This document shows, piece after piece, positions 56,919 through 64,000 of a stretch of 64,000 nt of DNA. Source of the stretch: Peronospora farinosa (taxonomy: Eukaryota; Oomycota; Peronosporomycetes; Peronosporales; Peronosporaceae); contig CANTFK010000851.1 of assembly GCA_947646735.1 (NCBI GenBank), positions 1 through 64,000 on the forward strand, read 5' to 3'. The notes below the pieces were generated by a model. The model was given only the letters and a program-made list of their open reading frames with translations, ran no database searches and had not been told where the DNA came from. How positions within the stretch are numbered: position 1 is the stretch's first letter; every line of letters begins with the position of its first letter. Position numbers and translations under genes: made by a program.

Positions 56919-57055
56919 GTACGACTGCTTAAGCAGTCGACCAACCACATAACCACCCTCGCACGCGAAGGTAAGACGGTCTAACCGCTTCCTCGCTTGT
57001 GCTGAAGGTGTGTGCTAAGTAGCACGAGGCAACTTCATAGAAGTGATCGTCTACA

Positions 57056-57393
57056 ACGGCGACTTGTCTTTGTCAAAATGCTCCATGGCTTTACAAGAAG
57101 ACAAATTTTTTTCAGTTGTCCCTGTGAGAGGTGGAAGTCGTGGTGGGACATCAGCTGGCTCCCTCAATCTTTCAGAGATTCGCTTTTTTACGATTCGCTT
57201 TGGTCATGCAATTGATATCTAGCGCAACCAAGTATTGTTTACACACTTTAGCCATATATGAAGCGTAATGGCCTTTTCTACTAGCTCCCTGATCATACAG
57301 GAGTACCTGATCAGACAGCATCGCAGCACTGTCAGTCGAAATATAGCCGTTAAGAAAGGTTACCAATAAAGGCGATAGCATTTAAGGCGTGTC
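57056..57393. other. unassigned flank after A2
   Basis: No gene or recognised repeat. No TSD partner for A2 can be tested because its 5' end is lost. Confidence 0.4.
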
Positions 57394-57946
57394 TGTAACG
57401 GGGTGAGCCCGTTACATGATATTGACACTTATATTAAGTGTCAATAAAAATATTATTATAACTAATAATATCGGACAATATTACCTTTTCTTATAATATT
57501 GTTCCTAGATCTCCTTGAAGTTGTAGATGCCCTCTCATTGGCTGACATGGGCCATCATATCAATTAACGCGCTGACCAATGACCGATGGATGCGCGCAAT
57601 GAGTGGAGGGCAAGTTGTCATCATACATAGTTGTAGTTTAATATAGTTAGCATAGGTTATAACAGATTAGTTTTATTAGATAGTTAACTATATTAAATAC
57701 AGTTCTTATTTTCCTCTACTTCTAAGCGTATCGTTTGGAAGTAAAGCTTCCTCTGCCTCTTGTGTAAGAGAGGTTTTGAGGCACCTGCTTTCACTGTCAT
57801 CAGTGAAGGTAGACCAAACTGTTATCAGTATAGTCGGAGGGTGCACCATTACAGTGTCGACAATCTGTTTATGATTGAGTAATCTCTTCTCACATAGCTT
57901 GTGTATTTCCATGCAAAACCAGCTAAGGACCGTTCCTTGTGCTACA
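57394..57946 (+). repeat. probable solo LTR, fourth family (D)
   Basis: 553 bases beginning TGTAACGGGGTGAGCCCGTTACA and ending CGTTCCTTGTGCTACA, like the termini of families A and B. It is likewise full of hairpins, for example ATTGACACTT/AAGTGTCAAT (57421-57445), TTCACTG/CAGTGAA and AAGGA/TCCTT. No matching target duplication and no internal sequence was seen. Confidence 0.5.
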
Positions 57947-59644
57947 GTTGTTAGAATGATATACAGTGATTAATCATAACTAGTCATGGCAGGAAATGTG
58001 GCAATCATAGAGCATGACATGGGAATCACCTGTCCCAAGTAAAGTTTCCTAGCGCTCCGAAACAGTATTAAGTAATGGGAAAGTGCTGCGCTTGCAGGAC
58101 TTGCTAAGCTAATGTATTACCCTCAACAACTTCCCTTAAGGCATACACTTTAGACGCCCTAGTGACTCGACAGGTACGATTGCATGTACTGAGAAGTTTA
58201 ATAGATATCGCATTCGAAACATCACCGCTCAACGAATTTCTCACTCGATGATAGGAAAGTCAGTCTTGTTTTGGCTCACTTCGCCAAAATGGTCAAGACC
58301 CATTGATTAGTGTGTCAATGCAGATTCCAACAAGTACGACTTGCTAAACAAATAGTTACCGTGATTAGCGCCACTGATGAACAACACAATTACGGGACTA
58401 GGACGCCGCTGTGACGTAGACAACAAACCTTGGTTTGCGCGGCATATTAAACTAAAAAAATGACTGAGGCAACAAACGATCGGATCTGTTGCCTGCTGCT
58501 AGCCGAGCTTCTACAGTGTAAAACTTTCGCAAGGTATATGACACGGTGTAAGGTATTTCGGGTTTGCGGAATCATTTGTCACAATGATTCAAGGTGTTCC
58601 ACCATAACACTATTGGTGTGTGGGGAGCGGAAATTTATCCAATTTGAACCTCATACTCATGGGCAGGGTACACTACTTCTTCTCGTGGCGAATATACTAG
58701 CAATAGCACTATTGCAAAGTATTAGGGGACTGTGGCATTCCGGCATTTCTAAGCAGAAGCAAAAATTCTCCGCTTGTGTTGACAATTCGACGGTATTCTT
58801 ATAGCAAGCAAAGCAGATACCGACGGTAATGCATCGTGCATCGCTTCTCCGGAATCTTCACACAACCAGCGAAGAGCGTTCTGATCTTCCTCAATATAGT
58901 TGTCGTAATCTCCAAAATATGAAGCAATTTCAGTACTCTGCCATGGCCACACGATCCGGAGGCATCTTGGCCCTCATTAAGCTACATCAAGCCGACAATG
59001 GAAGTCAATGATAGATTTTTGATCATATGACAAATGTGCTCGAAGCTGGTCAACAGGAGCTGGTAAATATCCAATAGCGCACACGAAACACGACGTTCGT
59101 GTTCATAAGGTATCCATACACATCATGCATGCGTTCACAGCAGTCCAACGCCAACCTTACATGCATTAATATCTACTTATGACCAAGCTACAACACCGAG
59201 ATGGCTCTTAAACATCATAGCCACCGCATAGCTTTGGTTAATAGACATACTATAAAAGACTAGTAGATTTGGGTATGCTACAGAATGGCTACTCATCGGT
59301 TGAATCTGTACTTTTCAGACGCGAAAAAGAGGTATCTGGCCTACACCTGACAACACTAAGGACTCCTACGTATTCTCTGGCACTGCACAGGAGCGAACAA
59401 GTATAATATCCGCTATGTTATGGAAAATTTCGTCAACCTTGCCCAAAAGTTACTAAGAGGATACCTGTATTAATGTTTGTAGGTAGCTAAATTTGATTTC
59501 CTACGATTTCAAAACTCGATCTTTTTATAAGTTCGAAGCTTATTTATCTCTACACTATTGTATACGGGTCTTTAAAACCGATTTTCACACTGAGTCTATT
59601 TTTTGGCTGAAAATAACCACGAAAACAGTCCATAAAGTCCAAAA
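57947..59644. other. intergenic, no gene seen
   Basis: No supported gene or repeat. A 114-codon open frame at 58460-58804 and a 67-codon minus-strand frame at 58952-58749 have no recognisable features. Confidence 0.4.
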
Positions 59645-60428
59645 ATGGTCGTAAATGCTGAGCATTCGACTCTCGAGGGCAATGACGTGCATGTGACAGA
59701 CGACACAGAAGTCATGAGTAGATACCGTAAATCTCCTTCAGTTCATACCGGTCGCTGCTGTGTCCGTTATGGTCGTACACACATATTGTGCTCTTTATCG
59801 AAAAGCTACGGTTACGTCCCAATTACGTGCCACGTTGGACCACACTGGGGCTGCATGCTAATAACTTATTGTCTAGCAATCGGCCCTGTATTTTTCTTCT
59901 TTATTGATGATCTCATGCTGGGGATGAAGATAGCATTGATGGCATCAATTTGCCTTACAACTGTCTCCTTTACAATGGTAGCATGCAGCGACCCGGGTGT
60001 GGTATTCCAGAATTTACAAGTAGCTGACCAGGCTCGAGGAGATATTGAGACGGGCATTGTATGCGGTACGTATACGATGTTGTAAGAAAGAGAGATGGAA
60101 GTGGATATGGTTTTTGATTTTTCTGTGACTATCTGTGTAGCACAATGTGAAGTTCTACGACCTTTGAATGCATCTCATTGCTCTGATTGTGGCATTTGTG
60201 TCATTGAGGTACTGCAATCGAGATTGGAAGTTGTTGCATATAAAATTTGATAAAGGGTTTGATCTGATTATGTGGTGTGTGATACTGTAGCTGGACCACC
60301 ATTGTCCCTGGACGGGCAAGTGTGTTGGCAAACGTACAATTAAGTGGTTCTACGTGTTCCTTACTTTCATCTCACTTCACTGCATGCTCATCGGTGGCAT
60401 TTGTCTTGTCACATTTGCTACTCAATAA
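59645..60428 (+). CDS. DHHC palmitoyltransferase, three exons
   Basis: Exons 59645-60065, 60141-60208 and 60291-60428, with GT-AG introns of 75 and 82 bases, give 208 residues. Two hydrophobic segments (about 68-90 and 95-113) are followed by the DPG motif (116-118). The cysteine-rich domain then reads QCEVLRPLNASHCSDCGICV, with DHHCPWTGKCVG holding the catalytic cysteine at about 168. A third membrane segment (WFYVFLTFISLHCMLIGGIC) ends in a stop soon after. The enzyme class attaches palmitate to cysteines of membrane-associated proteins, usually at Golgi or plasma membrane. The usual fourth membrane span and TTxE motif are missing, so either the family member is short or a further exon was missed. 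Confidence 0.82.
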
Positions 60429-60631
60429 GTCTTAGGCGGTAAAGAAATTAAGTTCAGTATACCAGTAATAAACTGTAGGTTAAAGTACTACGTAGTCATT
60501 GCTCACTCATGCATCGATCACCAAAGAACACTGACGGTCTATGTGTACTACAGTAATATTTTTTGCTGCTTGCAAATGCTCAGGAGCAAAACAGTAAAAG
60601 CAAAATGAAGGCGAAGCCTCGATAAGATTGT
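60429..60631. other. convergent spacer
   Basis: 203 bases between the convergent stops of the DHHC gene and calreticulin; must hold both 3' ends. Confidence 0.6.
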
Positions 60632-61894
60632 CTACAGCTCATCCTTCTCCAGCTCATCCTTCTCCGCATCTTCACCAACTTCTTCCTTGTTCTCCTCGCT
60701 TTCATCCGTCTCTTCCTCATCCCCTTCCTCTTTCTTTGCAGCTTCCTCTGCCTCCTTGGCCTCAGCCTCTTTCTTTGCCTTCTCCTCATCCTGAATCTCC
60801 TTCTTTTTCTTCTGTATCGCTTCCATCTTTTCCAACACTGCTTCCTCGTGAACATTAAACTCCTCTTCATTGTCTGTCACAAGAATATCGTCAAACAAAG
60901 TGCCGCTCTTGACCTGCCACAGCTCAAAGCCAATAGCACCGACATTCTTCGCTACATTGTAAAGCGAATCGTCTTCAAAGTAGTCCGGATTGTCCACAAG
61001 TGGATGCTCCCATTCACCCTTATACTCCGGATTCTCAATCATCTTGGGCTTCCACTCTCCCTTGTACTCAGGGTTCTCAATCATCGCAGGTTCCCACTCT
61101 CCATCATCTTCATCATCCCAGTCTTCAGGCTTCTCAGCATCTGGGTCAGGAATTGTCTTGGGAATATTATCATAATCTTCCGGTTTCTTGTCTTCTGGGT
61201 CCGGGATCTGCTTCAGATCCACCCAATCTTCCGGTTTCGATTGTTCCGGGTCCTTGATCTGTTTCGACGGCTGAAATGGCCAGTTCTTGGCCAATTCACC
61301 ACTCTTAATATTCTTGCCATCAATCTTTACTTCGTACGTATTATCTTGCTTCAATATGAACGAATACACATGTGCATCCGAGTCAGATTCTGCACGAATG
61401 TCTTCTTCATGGTCCATGTTCACAGCGTCTTTTCCTGGACGTGCATAGTTCAAAATTGCATGTGTCTTTCTTGTACTGCCACAAATGTCCGGTCCAAACA
61501 TGATCGAATATGGCGACTCGCCACCAAAAGTCGCTTGGTCCAAGTCAGCAGGCAATAATTTAATGTACGCACCACCACAGTCTAGTTTCTGTTCGTGTTG
61601 TACCAGATAAGACAGGTACAAATTCTTGTTCTTATTGTTCAATGGCGTGTCAAACTTGGCCGAGAGTGCGTAGAAACGGGCGTCCTCACTCGTTTGAATG
61701 CCCTTGTCACTCTCGTCCGTATAGTATTTGCCCACGACTTGTTCAAACTTGCCCACTTCTGCTGCTGGTTTCCATGTAGATGCAATCCACCGACTTTCCC
61801 AATCAGCGTCATCGAATGTCTCGTGAAAGAATGTCTTGGCTTCAGCCATTGCCGCGGCGACAGCGCCTAGTGCAACCACTAGTTTAGTCAGCAT
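60632..61894 (-). CDS. calreticulin
   Basis: Single-exon gene of 420 residues from ATG at 61894. Signal peptide MLTKLVVALGAVAAAMAEA. The globular lectin domain has the conserved cysteine pair C106 (LDCGGAYIKLL) and C138 (GPDICGSTRKTHAI). The proline-rich P domain has three type-1 repeats (IKDPEQSKPEDW, IPDPEDKKPEDY, IPDPDAEKPEDW) and three type-2 repeats (GEWEPAMIENPEYKG and two more). An acidic Lys/Glu C-terminal domain for calcium buffering ends in KDELEKDEL. It is an ER lumen chaperone for glycoproteins. The length is normal for the family and no defect was seen. Confidence 0.97.
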   Translation of the reverse strand: MLTKLVVALGAVAAAMAEAKTFFHETFDDADWESRWIASTWKPAAEVGKFEQVVGKYYTDESDKGIQTSEDARFYALSAKFDTPLNNKNKNLYLSYLVQHEQKLDCGGAYIKLLPADLDQATFGGESPYSIMFGPDICGSTRKTHAILNYARPGKDAVNMDHEEDIRAESDSDAHVYSFILKQDNTYEVKIDGKNIKSGELAKNWPFQPSKQIKDPEQSKPEDWVDLKQIPDPEDKKPEDYDNIPKTIPDPDAEKPEDWDDEDDGEWEPAMIENPEYKGEWKPKMIENPEYKGEWEHPLVDNPDYFEDDSLYNVAKNVGAIGFELWQVKSGTLFDDILVTDNEEEFNVHEEAVLEKMEAIQKKKKEIQDEEKAKKEAEAKEAEEAAKKEEGDEEETDESEENKEEVGEDAEKDELEKDEL

Positions 61895-63767
61895 CTTTGT
61901 ATTGAAAGAAGAGTGTTGGTCAAAATGAGCTCTTGCTTAATCCAGTGCAAATTCTCGAATGATGATAATACGACCTTCACTCGAAGTCGGATCGCCACGT
62001 GTACGATCAAATGGATTAAGTACGAATTTGAGAAAGGTAGGACGAGAGGACGATATAAGCAACGGATAGTGTGAATAGGTTATAGCAAGATTATAAAGTG
62101 CTGCAAGTTGTAAATAGGCATTAATATATATTGAAGCGGTATATACAAGTATTAGTTGGAACAGGATATGAATAACTGCAGTAACTAAGTTGACGATGGG
62201 TACTGTACGTACTCGTCTATCCAGCCACGTGGCCAGCAATACACAAACTGTACACAACTTCAACTATTTGACCAACACTTGTTGCATAATGGCGACGGCA
62301 TACTGTATTGTCACTCACAAACAGCAAACTTGTTCACAGACTTGGTTCAATAATATGACTTAGAACCAGATGTAACAATTCCGTAAGTTTGATCGTGCTT
62401 GTTCTAGAACGACCGTTTGTAAGATCGATAATGACTTTAATGCTTACACGGACAATACTAGTAAAGCTGGTAATTGACACGTCATTACTGACATTATAGA
62501 CATTCCGTATTGAAGAATTGACTATGAAAACCTTACCTTAAATAACGTTCCTATGCCGATTGTTGTTTATAGCTCTGGTATCTTGTCTCACTTTACAGAA
62601 AAGCTCGTCTCTTAATGCGAAATACCCAATACAAGTATGATATGAAGTTGTAGAGCAGACGTCCGCATTGGTTAGAGAATCACACATGCCGTTTATCTAT
62701 GTCAACGTCTTTTCGATACTTGAAGCATTCACATCATCATAAATTAGCACATTTCCATTTCGTTTAAATGTACATCGGCGACGACTTGACTTGCCAACTT
62801 GTGCCTCAGGTAATTCTTTTCACGTCGCAAGTACATCCAGATGATGCTTCGCTGCTTTCGTCAAGGCTTAAGCTACTGTAAGCTCCTAGTCCCTGTTAAA
62901 GTAATGTTTCATCGGTGACATTTCCTAGGTTGGTTCGTTTAAAGTGCTGACGCTATCTTAAACGGTGGTTGGTACTCAATCACATGCTGAAATAATGATG
63001 ATGGGACTTGAAGATATTGGCATCGTACCTTAAAAAATACGGACTCGGTAGTTTGAGAGTTGCAAGAATTAGCATGTTACAGGAGCCACAACCTTTCGAT
63101 GCTCAACCGCCTGTAGTTGTTATACCCGAGGCTAGATGAAGGACAGTGCATTGCATGAGCTAGTTGATATGCACTTCTAATGCTTGTCGGTAGCACATCG
63201 CAGTAGCTTTGCCACTACGCTTGGATAGGCTTGTGACAGTCGGTCCAAGCTTACTGACGGCGCTGCTGAAGGTACGGTAAAGTATCACAGTAGCAGGCAC
63301 GAGTGTACAGCAAACACTTTCACGAGCACGAACAGCGTGAACACCTGATCAATCGCTTTATGCTCGAACGCTATGAAGTATTGTTGTCCTATTCATGCGA
63401 TCCCAAAGCTTGACAAATCTCTAGTGCGGGTCAAAAGCACCCTGAATGTTCCCCCTACAATTGCGAACCACAGCAGAAACTGTGAACGTGAACCATTTAA
63501 TTTTCGACTTAGGAACAATACCACGAGAGTTATTGCTCCCGCCCTTGATTGCTTTGCTCGCGATGCTGTTGCTGCTCACGATATAAACAAACACACAACC
63601 GAAGTTGTCGATCTAGCGTACCTAAGACTTTTGACGTAAAGCAGAGCCGCAGCCAGCGAGCAAAAACTTGGCATAACAGTGCTCGCCTGCGAGTTAGAGC
63701 CCGTTGTCAACGACACCATAGCGTAAAGCCTGGATAAAGTCAGCTTCACTGTAGTTTCAGCGCTTCT
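61895..63767. other. intergenic, promoter side of calreticulin
   Basis: No supported gene. The first few hundred bases should include the calreticulin promoter. A 108-codon minus-strand frame (62263-61937) and an 88-codon plus-strand frame (63373-63639) lack recognisable features. Confidence 0.45.
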
Positions 63768-64000
63768 TTACACGGAGATGGCTCGCAGTCCTGTACCAAT
63801 AAGAACTAAGACTGTGCCTAGCGCCAACGTGTGGAGGTTCTTCTTGCCTTGAATTTCCTTGAAATAGCCAGCTGACCAGAGCATCGAGACCATCGCGGGG
63901 CCAATGGAGCAGATGGGAAAGATCTGGTCAAAACCCAACGCGCCAATAGCGTAGAGCTGGCCACACAACCCGATTCCCCACAGCACACCACAAATATAAG
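63768..64000 (-). CDS. membrane transporter, C-terminal part
   Basis: The minus-strand frame is open from the window edge to a stop at 63768, so the 5' part is outside. About 77 residues are visible: GVLWGIGLCGQLYAIGALGF, GPAMVSMLWSAGYFKEIQGK and LALGTVLVLIGTGLRAISV, that is two to three membrane helices with the F-K-E-I-x-G-K loop. This resembles the last helices of the TMEM144/sugar-ureide porter branch of drug/metabolite transporters. The substrate is unknown. Confidence 0.6.
   Translation of the reverse strand, partial: YICGVLWGIGLCGQLYAIGALGFDQIFPICSIGPAMVSMLWSAGYFKEIQGKKNLHTLALGTVLVLIGTGLRAISV

Larger units (their letters stand above)
43573..57055 (+). mobile_element. Ty3/gypsy element A2, 5'-truncated, with nested B3
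   Basis: Family A sequence starts inside the reverse transcriptase (matching A1 from about 11226) and runs to a 3' LTR at 47433. That LTR is interrupted at 47902 by element B3 and resumes at 56919-57055, ending CGTCTACA. The 5' LTR, gag and protease are missing. Confidence 0.88.

Noticed and set aside
58460..58804. 114-codon open frame with a hydrophobic stretch
   Set aside because: No recognisable domain, no signal, no paralogue in the window; its length is compatible with chance.
61937..62263. 108-codon hydrophobic frame upstream of calreticulin
   Set aside because: Lies where the calreticulin promoter should be and has no recognisable family features.

Overview
The window looks like repeat-rich nuclear DNA of an oomycete, probably of the Peronosporales (Phytophthora or downy-mildew type). 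Three things say so: tandem secreted RXLR-EER effector genes with a WY-type core, several chromodomain-bearing Ty3/gypsy retrotransposons, and sparse host genes with short introns. The species cannot be fixed from the sequence alone.

Layout. 1-3756: the 3' part of a gypsy element, family C (pol chromodomain end, an antisense ORF, 3' LTR), inserted in a decayed Helitron (3757-6399). 6400-7035: a solo LTR of family B. 7550-15685: a complete family A element (A1) with target-site duplication TGATA. 15907-31287: a tandem array of two nearly identical family B elements on the minus strand that share the middle LTR (LTR-B1-LTR-B2-LTR), bounded by TGCAT. 32020-43492: a segmental triplication whose unit is an RXLR effector gene, a broken ribosomal protein L10a (uL1) gene and, on the minus strand, a broken dihydrolipoamide dehydrogenase gene; the third unit is cut short. 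43573-57055: a nest three deep, with a family C solo LTR (51223-52235, ACTG) inside element B3 (47903-56918, GTACG), which lies inside the 3' LTR of a truncated family A element (A2). 57394-57946: a probable solo LTR of a fourth family. 59645-64000: ordinary genes, namely a small three-exon DHHC palmitoyltransferase, a calreticulin on the minus strand, and the 3' end of a membrane transporter on the minus strand.

Three patterns deserve attention. First, families A, B and C each carry a long antisense ORF between pol and the 3' LTR. It starts just inside that LTR, and in A and B it overprints the chromodomain end of pol. Second, the LTRs of families A, B and D are close to continuous chains of short perfect hairpins, and several stems differ between A1 and A2 by paired changes that keep the pairing. 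Third, the gag stop codon sits inside a hairpin in both A and B; in A it is preceded by a G GGA AAT heptamer at a suitable distance, and the protease frame is -1 relative to gag.

Within the elements gag, protease, reverse transcriptase/RNase H, integrase and chromodomain are recognisable. Every element copy has at least one frameshift or stop in pol, so none here looks autonomous. Effectors 1 and 2 have open frames; effector 3 is frameshifted. Coordinates of LTRs and target duplications were read by eye.
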